Of a DNA stretch of 64,000 nucleotides, positions 8,068 through 16,758 are shown in pieces. The DNA is taken from contig JAJYYK010000001.1 in assembly GCA_021801025.1 (NCBI GenBank), forward strand, positions 1 to 64,000, in the 5' to 3' direction. Positions within the stretch are counted from its first letter, which is position 1. The number at the start of each line of letters is the position of its first letter. Below the pieces are notes generated by a model, which saw only the letters and a program-made list of their open reading frames with translations, was not told where the DNA came from and searched no databases. Origin of the DNA: Pseudomonadota bacterium (GTDB lineage: Bacteria > Pseudomonadota > Gammaproteobacteria > Burkholderiales > Sulfuriferulaceae). The position numbers were made by a program, and so were the translations under genes.

Positions 8068-9276
8068 TCAGTGTACGTTGTGGTGCGTATCAATCACTGA
8101 ATTATCCAGACTTTCTGGCAAGAAACGGAACAGCTTGACTGCAAAAACCACGATAGCACCCACAACACCCACGCCACCCAAACCCAGCAATATCTCTACC
8201 AGACTGGGTGTATAGGGGTGGATCACTCCATCATAAAAAGAACTGGTCTCAACCATACCGGGGAAAAGTTGCAGAGGAAAAGCCTGTCCGCCAATAATGG
8301 TCACGTACATTTGCGCCAACCCACCTAAAACCACTAGCAAGCATGCAGCGAAAATTGCGTTAACGGACTTGCGTGTCGCTGGCGCATACAACAGGATCAA
8401 AGGTAGCACACTGCCCAGCACAATCTGTCCGCCCCAGAACAACACCGTATAAATACCACCATCCAGCAGGATAAAGCGTTCGAAATCATGCTGCTTGGTG
8501 AAATACAAATTAGTCAAATGATACACCAGAACAAAATACATCACTGCGGCCACAAATACACCCAGTAAATTCTTGAGCCGGGTAATGACCACATCACCGA
8601 TTAACCGCTTACTCCAGCGGTAAGCAAGCATCAATACCAACAAATAAACGGCCAGACCATAACTAAAAGACATGATAATAAACATGGGTGCCAGCAGGGC
8701 AGAATCATAAGCTTGGCGAGCCACCAGAAAACCAAAAATGGAACCGGTACCTGTGGTAAGCATCAAGCGCCAGATAAACGCTCCAAATCCGGCAGGTTTA
8801 TTAAAACGGCTCACATTACGATCCATCATCGTCCAGATGTAGAGCGCTGCAAAACCAAAGAAACCGGTGTAAAGAAATACATTCCAGGCAAAAACCGATT
8901 TGAAATTATAATGCGTCATCGCCACGATTACCCGGTCCGAGCGCCCGAGATCCAGCATCAACACTGTCAAACCGCCCGCCAGCAAGGCAATCGCAAGCAA
9001 TGCGGACAGCGGGGCTAAAGGTTTATAAAATTTCTTGCCAAATACCGTGGCGATGGATGCCACATTCAATGCACCGGATGCAGCCACAATCATGAATACA
9101 GCAAAGACATGAGGCATGCCCCACACCACTTGGTTGGTCATCCCGGTGATAATATGACCATAATGCTCCATTTGAAATGCTGAAAGCAGGCCTACCAATA
9201 CCAGAACGACCCACCCACCCAGCAAGCCGTAATAGGCATTGCTCTTTCCATCCAGTTCGCGAAATTCAATTTGCAT
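8068..9276 (-). CDS. dsrP: DsrP, NrfD-type membrane quinone-interacting subunit
   Basis: A 402-residue integral membrane protein of the NrfD/PsrC family with about ten hydrophobic segments. In the DsrMKJOP complex it forms the quinone-reactive membrane module with DsrO and DsrJ on the periplasmic side. Its stop-to-start spacing to dsrO is 3 bp, in the order J-O-P seen in other sulfur oxidisers. The C-terminal ~25 residues end in a short hydrophilic tail with His-His. No key residue looks lost. Confidence 0.93.
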   Translation of the reverse strand: MQIEFRELDGKSNAYYGLLGGWVVLVLVGLLSAFQMEHYGHIITGMTNQVVWGMPHVFAVFMIVAASGALNVASIATVFGKKFYKPLAPLSALLAIALLAGGLTVLMLDLGRSDRVIVAMTHYNFKSVFAWNVFLYTGFFGFAALYIWTMMDRNVSRFNKPAGFGAFIWRLMLTTGTGSIFGFLVARQAYDSALLAPMFIIMSFSYGLAVYLLVLMLAYRWSKRLIGDVVITRLKNLLGVFVAAVMYFVLVYHLTNLYFTKQHDFERFILLDGGIYTVLFWGGQIVLGSVLPLILLYAPATRKSVNAIFAACLLVVLGGLAQMYVTIIGGQAFPLQLFPGMVETSSFYDGVIHPYTPSLVEILLGLGGVGVVGAIVVFAVKLFRFLPESLDNSVIDTHHNVH

Positions 9277-9279
9277 GAC

Positions 9280-10023
9280 TTAAATCCCTTGGTAGCGTAC
9301 ACCAGTGTGCAGATCAAGATTCGGTAAAACCTCTTGACTGCTGTATTGAGCAAGTTGCTTGGAAATCTCACTGTTAGGGTCTTTGAGATCACCAAAATAA
9401 ATGGCTTGGTGTCCCTCTGCATTACAAGCATCCTGACAGGCCGTCGTCGTTTTACCTTCGTCAATACGCTGCACACAGAAAGTGCATGATTCCACACAGC
9501 CTTGACCACGCGGCACTTCCGCCAATTGATCAGTGACTGGTTGATGTATAAAAGAACGCGCTTTATAAGGGCACGCCATCATACAATAACGGCAACCAAT
9601 ACAAATATGACGATCAACCAGCACGATGCCGTCGGCGCGCTTGAATGACGCACCCGTGGGGCAGACATCCACGCAAGGGGGTTCCTCGCAATGCTGACAC
9701 ATCATGGGCAAAGAAAACCCGTTGCCTGTACTGGGATTGCTCACTTGGACTTTTCGTATCCACTGTGGACTGGTTGGAGAAGTCTTGCCCGACAGCCCGT
9801 TCTCCTGGTCACACCCTCGCACACACGCATCACAACCTGTTGCACATTTTGTGGTGTCGATCAACATACCCCAGCGTGTTTTAGCTGAAGCGAGCCCGGC
9901 ATCATCATTGGACTTCCCCTCAGCGGTTTGCCAAAACAGGAGTCCGGCTGGCAAGGACACCGTGGCAGCCACACCGACCACCCCAGTCATAAAGCGGCGA
10001 CGGTAATTGTCAATATCACTCAT
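9280..10023 (-). CDS. dsrO: DsrO, periplasmic Tat-exported ferredoxin-like protein
   Basis: A 247-residue protein with a twin-arginine signal (YRRRFMTGVVGV) and a hydrophobic stretch ending near residue 35. Several four-cysteine clusters follow: CATGCDACVRGCDQENG, CQHCEEPPCVDVCPTGA and CIGCRYCMMACPYKA, plus CVESCTFCVQRI. DsrO passes electrons between the cytochrome DsrJ and the membrane subunit DsrP. Its start overlaps the dsrJ stop by 4 bp (ATGA type), so the two are translationally coupled. Confidence 0.93.
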   Translation of the reverse strand: MSDIDNYRRRFMTGVVGVAATVSLPAGLLFWQTAEGKSNDDAGLASAKTRWGMLIDTTKCATGCDACVRGCDQENGLSGKTSPTSPQWIRKVQVSNPSTGNGFSLPMMCQHCEEPPCVDVCPTGASFKRADGIVLVDRHICIGCRYCMMACPYKARSFIHQPVTDQLAEVPRGQGCVESCTFCVQRIDEGKTTTACQDACNAEGHQAIYFGDLKDPNSEISKQLAQYSSQEVLPNLDLHTGVRYQGI

Positions 10024-10568
10024 TGGGTCACTCCTGCTAAATCCTTGGCACTAAGCCCGGAATTCAGGTTTTGCGGATGTTCATGATAAGCCAGGTAATG
10101 CACCATTGTGGCATGCGGATCCTTACCTGTCGCACCCACCATGGATGTGGTGGCGTGAAATGGCGATGGGGTCGCGGACGGTTTGCTCGAATGACACTCG
10201 AAACAGGTAATCTTCACTGCGGCATAGGCATGGCAACTCTGGCAAAAATCACCCGGCCCAACCACGCTATTATCTTTTGGATTAGCATGGCAATTAACGC
10301 AGTTGATAATGCTGTATTTATCAGCCAGCTGATTATCACCTTTGTGTACGGCGGTGATGCGGTGATGCATCAATAGCTTCATATGATTTTTGCGCATGAA
10401 TTCGGTATTTTCCACGCACTTACCTCCTTTTATCGCCGTCACATTGGGCTGAGGCACGTCAGACGTGTTTTGAGTATTCTCTGCCGCGTGACCCATCGAC
10501 ATCGCACACATCAAAATCAGAGTGCCCCATGCCGCCGGTTTTAACCATTCCGTGAGCAATTTCTTCAT
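10020..10568 (-). CDS. dsrJ: DsrJ, periplasmic triheme cytochrome c
   Basis: A 182-residue protein starting MKKLLTEWLKP with a cleavable signal peptide (GHAAEN boundary near residue 28). It has exactly three c-type heme motifs: CVNCH, CQSCH and CFECH. This matches DsrJ, whose hemes have unusual axial ligands in the studied A. vinosum protein. The ATG at 10568 is chosen because a longer frame would run back into dsrL and lacks a signal sequence. It starts 10 bp after the dsrL stop. Confidence 0.92.
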   Translation of the reverse strand: MKKLLTEWLKPAAWGTLILMCAMSMGHAAENTQNTSDVPQPNVTAIKGGKCVENTEFMRKNHMKLLMHHRITAVHKGDNQLADKYSIINCVNCHANPKDNSVVGPGDFCQSCHAYAAVKITCFECHSSKPSATPSPFHATTSMVGATGKDPHATMVHYLAYHEHPQNLNSGLSAKDLAGVTQ

Positions 10569-10578
10569 GGTGTATTCT

Positions 10579-12528
10579 CTACTCACCCATGCCCATCTGG
10601 ATGTAACCCGTCGGGCACACATCCGCACAAATATGACAACCGATGCATTTGCTGTAATCGGTGTCCACGTAGCGCCCTATAGTCGCCTTGTCACGTTTTA
10701 CTTTGAATACAGCAGCTTGTGGGCAATATACTACACAATTGTCACATTCAAAACACAAACCGCAACTCATGCAACGTTTGGCTTCCGCCACCACTTTTGC
10801 CTCTGTGAGTTTCATCAGGCGTTCTTCAAAATTACCCAGCGCCTCCTCCGAGTTAAGCGTAATCGTTTCACGCTTATTCCGGTTCTCATAGGTAAATTGC
10901 CCAAGGAAAAGCTGCTTGGATGAAATCACATATTTGGCAGAACGATCCTCATAGTTGTGCACCGCAAAAGCGCTGGTGTCCGAACCAAGCACCTGTTGAT
11001 GGTTATATTCTTCAACTTTAAGCCCTTTTTCTGTCAACTTGCGCAGCATATCGAAACGATGCGCATCGACTTTGGGCCGTTTTTCCAATTCATCCTGACC
11101 ATTCAAATACGCATCAATACCATCTGCGGCAATAGAGGCGTGTCCGATAGCCGTGGTTAGCAAATGCGGTTTAATCACATCACCACCGACAAAAATATGT
11201 TTTTTGCCAGGAAAACGATAATTTGCATCCGGTTTAATCAGGCCCCGGTTATTGTTAAACTCTTCCAAACCAGTGAAATCCACCATCTGACCGATGGCCG
11301 ATACAATCAAATCAGCAGGAATATCCCGTTCAGTGCCCGCCTTAATATGAGTTTCACCTTTTATTGTTTCAAACTCAGCCACACGCAATGCGATAGCACG
11401 CCCTTCTGCATTCAACAACACGGCTATTGGTGTTACGCTGGGAACAATCTCAATGCCTTCCGCATGAGCCTGCTCAACTTCGTGTTTATTGGCATGCATT
11501 TTCTCAATGCTGGTACGGGTCACCAGAACGACTTCTGCGCCTTCCCGTGCAGAAGCTTCGGCCACATCGTGTGCCACTTTACCGACAATGACATGCTCAG
11601 GACGATCTGCCTCATGAGGATGAGAAATTTGTCCCAAACGGCGCGCCACAGTTGCCACGTCGATCGATGTATCGCCACCACCAATCACCACCACACGTTT
11701 CCCTACGTGTTTTAAACGGCCCTCATTGAAGGCGCGTAAAAAAGCCATTGCCGTCACGCAATTGGGTGCTTCCGAACCGGGTACGGGCAAGGCACGACCA
11801 CTTTGGGCGCCCATGGACATAAAGATGGCGTCAAATTCCTTTTCCAGCTCAGCCATGGTGACATCTTTACCCACATGCGTATTCATACGGGTTTTCACAC
11901 CCAAATCAATAATTCGCTTAATTTCACCATCCAGCACATCACGTGGCGTACGGAAGCTCGGTATACCATAACGCATCATTCCGCCAAGGTGCTCATGCTC
12001 GTCGAAAATAGTCACAGAGTGCCCCTTCAGTGTCAGCTGATAAGCACAAGCCAAACCCGCAGGGCCACCGCCCAGCACCGCAATCGTCTTGCCAGTAGGC
12101 TTCGCCTTGTTCACGTAAGCGATATTGTTATTGAGTGCCCAGTCGCCCAGAAAATGTTCAACTGAGTTAATGCCCACAAAATCTTCAACTTCATTACGGT
12201 TACATCCCGACTCACACGGTGCAGGGCAAACACGTCCCATGACCGAAGGAAAAGGATTGGCTTCCGCAATACGACGAAATGCATATTCTTGCCATGGCAC
12301 ACCAGCAGGTGGCTTTTCCACACCCCGTACAATATTTAAATAACCGCGTATGTCCTCACCAGCCGGGCAACTGGCCTGACAGGGTGGGGAAGACAGTACA
12401 TATTCCGGACACTTGTGAGTATGGTCGGCATCAAAAATTTTATCTTGCCACTTGCGCCAGACTTTATCATCCGCTTTATAACGGGTGAAAGTTAGTAACT
12501 GCTTGGTTTCATCGGATGTTGTTGACAT
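10579..12528 (-). CDS. dsrL: DsrL, NAD(P)H:acceptor oxidoreductase of the rDsr pathway
   Basis: A 649-residue iron-sulfur flavoprotein related to the small subunit of glutamate synthase. The N-terminus carries cysteines CPEYVLSSPPCQASCPAG; FAD and NAD(P) binding motifs AVLGGGPAGLACAYQL and VVVIGGGDTSIDVA follow; the C-terminus has two [4Fe-4S] motifs, CMSCGLCFECDNCVVYCP and CIGCHICADVCPTGYI. DsrL couples DsrAB-catalysed sulfur oxidation to NAD+ reduction and is essential for sulfur oxidation in A. vinosum. Its presence is one of the best signs that this Dsr system runs oxidatively. A miniature element separates it from dsrK. Confidence 0.94.
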   Translation of the reverse strand: MSTTSDETKQLLTFTRYKADDKVWRKWQDKIFDADHTHKCPEYVLSSPPCQASCPAGEDIRGYLNIVRGVEKPPAGVPWQEYAFRRIAEANPFPSVMGRVCPAPCESGCNRNEVEDFVGINSVEHFLGDWALNNNIAYVNKAKPTGKTIAVLGGGPAGLACAYQLTLKGHSVTIFDEHEHLGGMMRYGIPSFRTPRDVLDGEIKRIIDLGVKTRMNTHVGKDVTMAELEKEFDAIFMSMGAQSGRALPVPGSEAPNCVTAMAFLRAFNEGRLKHVGKRVVVIGGGDTSIDVATVARRLGQISHPHEADRPEHVIVGKVAHDVAEASAREGAEVVLVTRTSIEKMHANKHEVEQAHAEGIEIVPSVTPIAVLLNAEGRAIALRVAEFETIKGETHIKAGTERDIPADLIVSAIGQMVDFTGLEEFNNNRGLIKPDANYRFPGKKHIFVGGDVIKPHLLTTAIGHASIAADGIDAYLNGQDELEKRPKVDAHRFDMLRKLTEKGLKVEEYNHQQVLGSDTSAFAVHNYEDRSAKYVISSKQLFLGQFTYENRNKRETITLNSEEALGNFEERLMKLTEAKVVAEAKRCMSCGLCFECDNCVVYCPQAAVFKVKRDKATIGRYVDTDYSKCIGCHICADVCPTGYIQMGMGE

Positions 12529-12547
12529 TGCTGGTCTCCTGATATTA

Positions 12548-12716
12548 AGGGCTCGTTAATGAATATCCTGTATTGATACTGGTGGGGTCGCTTTGGGGTG
12601 CAGCCAGGACGCAAGACGTGCGGTTGTGTAATTCTCAACAAGCAACTCACGACGCCGGGATACGCCCATCCCGAATACACGACAACATAAGTTCAAGTTA
12701 TTCATTAACGAGCCCT
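12548..12716. mobile_element. MITE-like element between dsrK and dsrL
   Basis: A 169-bp element bounded by a perfect 18-bp terminal inverted repeat (AGGGCTCGTTAATGAATA), flanked by TA-rich bases and without coding capacity. The interior includes GTCGCTTTGGGGTGCAGCC, CGCAAGACGTGC and CCGAATACAC, all matched in the larger element at 34174. It fills almost the whole gap between dsrK and dsrL, so transcription of dsrLJOP must cross it. Confidence 0.8.
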
Positions 12717-12731
12717 AAGTTCCATAAATTT

Positions 12732-14264
12732 TTACTTATTCGGATCCAAACGAATGGCCGAACTTACCAATTGATGAACACCACCTACCATACTCATCTC
12801 AAATTCATAATATGGCAGGACTTTAGTAAATTGCGCTTTACAGATCGCACAAATGGTAGCCATGAAATTAACCTGATGCGCGTCCACAACACTTTTCAGT
12901 GCATTCATTCGCGGCATTGCGCCTTTGACTCGCAGTTCCATCAAATCATCGGTTAACAAGCCACCGCCGCCACCGCAACAGAATGTGCCTTCAAATACGG
13001 TTTCGGGTGCCATATCATAAAAATGATTGGCCACAGACTTAATGATTTCACGTGGAAGAATAAACTGTCCGCCGGGAATTCCGCCCATATTTGACCCACG
13101 CGCCACGTTACACGAATCATGAAAAGTAATAATTCGGTGGTCATTGGCTTCCTTGTCCATTTTGATCGCTCCCTGTTGCAGCAGATCATAGGTAACTTCA
13201 CAGATGTGAGCAGGTTGCGGGTATCTTGGATCAAGTTGTTTCTGCAACATCTTTGCAAACGGGTCATCTGCACCGGCGCCCACGCCAATCAGGGTATTCC
13301 AGAAGCTGTAAGCCACCCGCCATGCATGTCCGCACTCACCCACCACAATGCGTTTCACGCCCAATTCAAGTGCCGCCTGACGAATACGCAAGGCCACTTT
13401 GTGCATCTGCTCATAATTGCCGATAAACATGCCGAAGTTACCTGCTTCGGATGACATTGAGGACAATGTCCAGCTAATGCCTGCGGCATGAAATACTTTC
13501 GCATAGCCGATTAAACTTTCGACATGCGGTTCCGAAAAGAAGTCAGCTGATGGCGTGATCAGCAAGACTTCCGCACCCTTGATGTCAATGGGTAACTTCA
13601 CCGCAAAACCGGTATCGGCTTCAATGTCTTCTTCGAGCCCTTCTAAAGTGTCCGTTAAAGCGGGGCCTGGCAGTCCCAGGTTATTACCGATTCGGTGTAC
13701 CTTGCCCAAAATTTCGTTCGTGTATTTCTGACCCATGCCTACACTGTCCAAAATCTCTCGCCCAGCCATGGTAACTTCAGCCGTATCGATACCATAAGGA
13801 CAATACACTGAACAGCGCCGACACTCTGAACACTGATAATAGTAGCTGTACCAGTCATCCAGCACCTCACGGGTTAAATCTCTGGCGCCCACCAATTTCG
13901 GAAAATATTTTCCGGCAAATGTAAAATAGCGACGATAAACTTGGCGCATCAAATCCTGACGAGCTACCGGCATATTTTTGGGATCACGGGTACCCAAATA
14001 ATAATGGCACTTGTCGGTACAGGCACCGCAATGTACACAGGCATCCATAAAAACGCGCAAGCCCCGATATTTACCGAGTAACTCACCCATTTTTTCGATT
14101 GCCTTATCATGCCAATCTTCGACCAGTTCACCAGGAAAACCCAAATCTTCCTGAATCTTCTCATTCGCCAAGAAAGACTTAATATTGGCGGATGCACCCT
14201 TCTGCAATAATGGGATAACGGTATAACCCTTTAGCTCAGGCACTTCAAATTTAGATGCAGCCAA
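12732..14264 (-). CDS. dsrK: DsrK, HdrD-like catalytic iron-sulfur subunit
   Basis: A 510-residue protein related to heterodisulfide reductase HdrD. It has two ferredoxin motifs (CVHCGACTDKCHYYLG and CSECRRCSVYCPYGID), then two CCG-like regions (HDSCNVARGSNMGG and GTFCCGGGGG) that hold the special [4Fe-4S] cluster. DsrK is the cytoplasmic face of DsrMKJOP and is thought to handle the DsrC trisulfide or disulfide. It follows dsrM after 17 bp. Length and cysteine set are normal. Confidence 0.94.
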   Translation of the reverse strand: MAASKFEVPELKGYTVIPLLQKGASANIKSFLANEKIQEDLGFPGELVEDWHDKAIEKMGELLGKYRGLRVFMDACVHCGACTDKCHYYLGTRDPKNMPVARQDLMRQVYRRYFTFAGKYFPKLVGARDLTREVLDDWYSYYYQCSECRRCSVYCPYGIDTAEVTMAGREILDSVGMGQKYTNEILGKVHRIGNNLGLPGPALTDTLEGLEEDIEADTGFAVKLPIDIKGAEVLLITPSADFFSEPHVESLIGYAKVFHAAGISWTLSSMSSEAGNFGMFIGNYEQMHKVALRIRQAALELGVKRIVVGECGHAWRVAYSFWNTLIGVGAGADDPFAKMLQKQLDPRYPQPAHICEVTYDLLQQGAIKMDKEANDHRIITFHDSCNVARGSNMGGIPGGQFILPREIIKSVANHFYDMAPETVFEGTFCCGGGGGLLTDDLMELRVKGAMPRMNALKSVVDAHQVNFMATICAICKAQFTKVLPYYEFEMSMVGGVHQLVSSAIRLDPNK

Positions 14265-14281
14265 CGTAGTATCCTTTTTTC

Positions 14282-15010
14282 TTATTGATCAAAATGGACA
14301 GCCCAATCGGCCACATGGCGCACTTCTCTGGAATCATCAACCTGATTCCGTGTCGGGCTAAAGAAAACACCCGGTGCATGAAGAAGCTTGCTAATCGGAA
14401 AGACAATCATGAGTAATGCAACCAGCGACAAATGCACCAACAAAATTGGCTCTGGCGGCAGCTCTTGCCAATGAAACATCATCAGCCCGAGCATAAACAT
14501 CTTGACGTCAATAATGTCCACGTGTGAAACAAAGCTCATCGCCACGCCAGACAATCCGATACCGAGCAACAGCGCCAGCATCAGGTGATCGGATGGCGTA
14601 GAGATATAACGAACCCTGTCCACCAGAAAACGACGCGCCCATAAACCCAATAAACCTGCGACCATCGCAAAAGCCGCATAACGACCGAAGGGTTGAATCA
14701 GGACCACCCAACTCCAGACCGGTTGTGTAAAGTAGCGCAAGTGGCGCAACAACACCAACAGCAAACTGAAGTGGAACATCCAGCCGAAAATCCAAATCCA
14801 CTTATTGGATTTAAACAAACTTTCGAACAAGACAACTTCACGCCCCATCCTCATGACAACACCTGTCGTGGTTAGAGGTGCCGGCATCGTTGGAATTTTC
14901 AACGGCACGGGTGTGCTGCTATAAATGTAAATTTTATAGGCGACGCCACCAATCAAGATAGCTGTGGCCAAATAAAACAAGAGTGCAAAGGTAATAGTAA
15001 GTAGTGACAT
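14282..15010 (-). CDS. dsrM: DsrM, heme b membrane subunit
   Basis: A 242-residue NarI-like cytochrome b membrane protein with about five or six hydrophobic segments and conserved histidines in GWMFHFSLLLVLLRHLRYF and VHLSLVALLM. It anchors DsrK and transfers electrons to or from the quinone pool. It lies 216 bp downstream of dsrC; that gap contains no gene and only a weak seven-base stem. Confidence 0.92.
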   Translation of the reverse strand: MSLLTITFALLFYLATAILIGGVAYKIYIYSSTPVPLKIPTMPAPLTTTGVVMRMGREVVLFESLFKSNKWIWIFGWMFHFSLLLVLLRHLRYFTQPVWSWVVLIQPFGRYAAFAMVAGLLGLWARRFLVDRVRYISTPSDHLMLALLLGIGLSGVAMSFVSHVDIIDVKMFMLGLMMFHWQELPPEPILLVHLSLVALLMIVFPISKLLHAPGVFFSPTRNQVDDSREVRHVADWAVHFDQ

Positions 15011-15226
15011 ACCGACTTTGGTTTTGCTTTCAAATAGACTGCGAAAGAGTGGCTCCTGCGGAACCGCCTTATTTAACCCGGATTTGCGTTGAATGCACGC
15101 TTACCTTTACAAGAATTCTGTGCTGTATGAAATGGCGCAATGAAAGTATTTATACTGCACCGCATCTTTATCACAGCATCAGAAGAGAAGGTAAGTCGCA
15201 CCATCTCTTCAGACCCGGGTTTTAAA

Positions 15227-15559
15227 TCAGATACAGCCTGTTGGCTTGGGTAAGCCACCAATTTTGCACGCTTGTTTGGCTGGGCCGTAAGGGAACAATT
15301 CGTACAAATACTTGTTGTTGCCTTTATCGGGTCCCAATTTCTTGCCAATGGCTTTGGTTAACACACGCACAGCAGGCGCAATCTGAAATTCGTTATAATA
15401 CTCACGCAGGAAATTAATCACTTCCCAATGATTATCCGTCATCTCCACCTTTTCCTCTGCGGCGAGAACCTTGGCGACATCTTCATCCCATTGGCTCAAA
15501 TCAGTCAAATAACCTTCTTCATCTGTATCATACGTCTTGCCGTTAATTTCTATTGCCAT
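15227..15559 (-). CDS. dsrC: DsrC, sulfur-carrier protein with both redox cysteines
   Basis: A 110-residue protein of the DsrC/TusE family. The C-terminal arm ends CKIGGLPKPTGCI, with Cys98 and penultimate Cys109, the two conserved cysteines that form the trisulfide exchanged with DsrAB and DsrMK. It is placed in the canonical dsrEFHCM order. A paralogue without either cysteine is encoded at 20570; the two share the DDHW, INFLREYYNE/IRFLRDQYRD and GLPKP segments. Confidence 0.95.
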   Translation of the reverse strand: MAIEINGKTYDTDEEGYLTDLSQWDEDVAKVLAAEEKVEMTDNHWEVINFLREYYNEFQIAPAVRVLTKAIGKKLGPDKGNNKYLYELFPYGPAKQACKIGGLPKPTGCI

Positions 15560-15587
15560 GATATAAGCCCTCTATTTAAAAATATCT

Positions 15588-15893
15588 TTATAACCAAGAT
15601 TGCACGTTATTGTGCTCAATCACCAAATCAACGAAACCCGCATAATCGACCATTGAGATACCTTCCAGCACCCGGTCTTGCATTCCGCGCGCTTCAACGT
15701 CGGGCATCAACGCATAAACTTTGATACCACCCATCACCGCCTGCACCGCTTTCCCTGCATCGCTGTTCTTTGTTATCGCATAAACACCATCTTCAATTAA
15801 CAAGAGTGCATTGTCTCCACCCTTACTCGCAACGCGCAAACAACTGGCAAGCGCTGTATTTTCAAATGGGGATTTATTTACAATATGTAGCAT
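15588..15893 (-). CDS. dsrH: DsrH, TusB-like subunit of the DsrEFH sulfurtransferase
   Basis: A 101-residue protein beginning MLHIVNKSPFENTALASC; Cys18 corresponds to the conserved cysteine of the DsrH/TusB family. The C-terminus VLEGISMVDYAGFVDLVIEHNNVQSWL is typical. DsrEFH forms a heterohexamer that passes persulfide sulfur to DsrC. It lies between dsrF (11 bp) and dsrC (28 bp). Confidence 0.9.
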   Translation of the reverse strand: MLHIVNKSPFENTALASCLRVASKGGDNALLLIEDGVYAITKNSDAGKAVQAVMGGIKVYALMPDVEARGMQDRVLEGISMVDYAGFVDLVIEHNNVQSWL

Positions 15894-15904
15894 ACATTTT
15901 CCCC

Positions 15905-16309
15905 TTAAAAAGCAATGACCACGTCCTGATCACTCATCAGAACTTGCATTTCGGCTGACGACAATACTTCCACCGGAACCAACAGGTCATCCTCACTTAA
16001 TCCACGCATCTCCAAAGAATCGCGTTCAACATACAGCTTCTCAATATCATAGCCATCCAAAGCCCGATAAGTGGGTGAGAAATTTTTCATGGCAATGGCC
16101 TTGGTGTTTTGTCCCTTCACCAACTGATACACGCCATCATCCATAAACACCATACTCACGTCCTGATCAAAAGCGGCGGTAATCAGCACCACTTCCAAAC
16201 CTTCCAGCGCATAGACCGTTCCATAAGGTGCCTTGCGGTTAAGGAACATGAATTTTTTGATGGTACCGGAACCATCCTCGTCATCAAAATCGCCTGCTGC
16301 TTCACTCAT
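15905..16309 (-). CDS. dsrF: DsrF, TusC-like subunit of the DsrEFH sulfurtransferase
   Basis: A 134-residue protein of the DsrE/TusC fold (KKFMFLNRKAPYGTVYALEGLEV, MVFMDDGVYQLVKGQNT). The start at 16309 is chosen because an AAGGAAG ribosome site precedes MSEAAGDFDDED; the longer frame from 16336 overlaps dsrE. DsrF has no essential cysteine in the studied complexes, and none is visible here either. An acidic N-terminal extension (FDDEDG) precedes the fold. Confidence 0.9.
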   Translation of the reverse strand: MSEAAGDFDDEDGSGTIKKFMFLNRKAPYGTVYALEGLEVVLITAAFDQDVSMVFMDDGVYQLVKGQNTKAIAMKNFSPTYRALDGYDIEKLYVERDSLEMRGLSEDDLLVPVEVLSSAEMQVLMSDQDVVIAF

Positions 16310-16325
16310 CACATCTTCCTTTTGT

Positions 16326-16685
16326 TCAATCGCCAAACACCATCAGTCGATCGGCCTGAATGCCAGATTCAACCAATTGACCTAACCCGGATATGCGGAA
16401 GCCAGGCGCCAGATTTTCATCATTAATACCCCGACGCATCGCAGCCGCTACACAAACCACCAAGTCGATTGAATGCTCTTCCGCCAGCTTTGACCAGCGT
16501 GTCACAACGTTACGATCATCCTGTGGCGGCTCTGTCATTCGAGTCGAATTGTTCACACCATCGTGATAAAAAAACACGCGTTGAATTTCATGTCCCTTTC
16601 CCAAGGCCGCTTGGGCAAACAGGTACGCGCTGTCCGATGCCTGGTGCGTATAAGGCCCTTCACTCACCATAATTCCGAATTTCAT
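16326..16685 (-). CDS. dsrE: DsrE, active-site subunit of the DsrEFH sulfurtransferase
   Basis: A 119-residue protein starting MKFGIMVSEGPYTHQASDSAY. Cys78 in DLVVCVAAAMRRG is at the same position as the persulfide-carrying Cys78 of A. vinosum DsrE. With DsrF and DsrH it relays sulfur to DsrC. DsrEFH is found in the oxidative Dsr pathway and not in sulfate reducers, so it supports the oxidising direction. Confidence 0.93.
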   Translation of the reverse strand: MKFGIMVSEGPYTHQASDSAYLFAQAALGKGHEIQRVFFYHDGVNNSTRMTEPPQDDRNVVTRWSKLAEEHSIDLVVCVAAAMRRGINDENLAPGFRISGLGQLVESGIQADRLMVFGD

Positions 16686-16758
16686 ACCTTAAATCCCTTT
16701 TCATGAAGCTATTGAAACGCTACCTTTGCTACTATGGGCAAAGGCAGTGCCTACAAAA

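Noticed and set aside
11164-11715. 183-codon plus-strand frame
   Set aside because: Antisense shadow of dsrL, which has full motif support.
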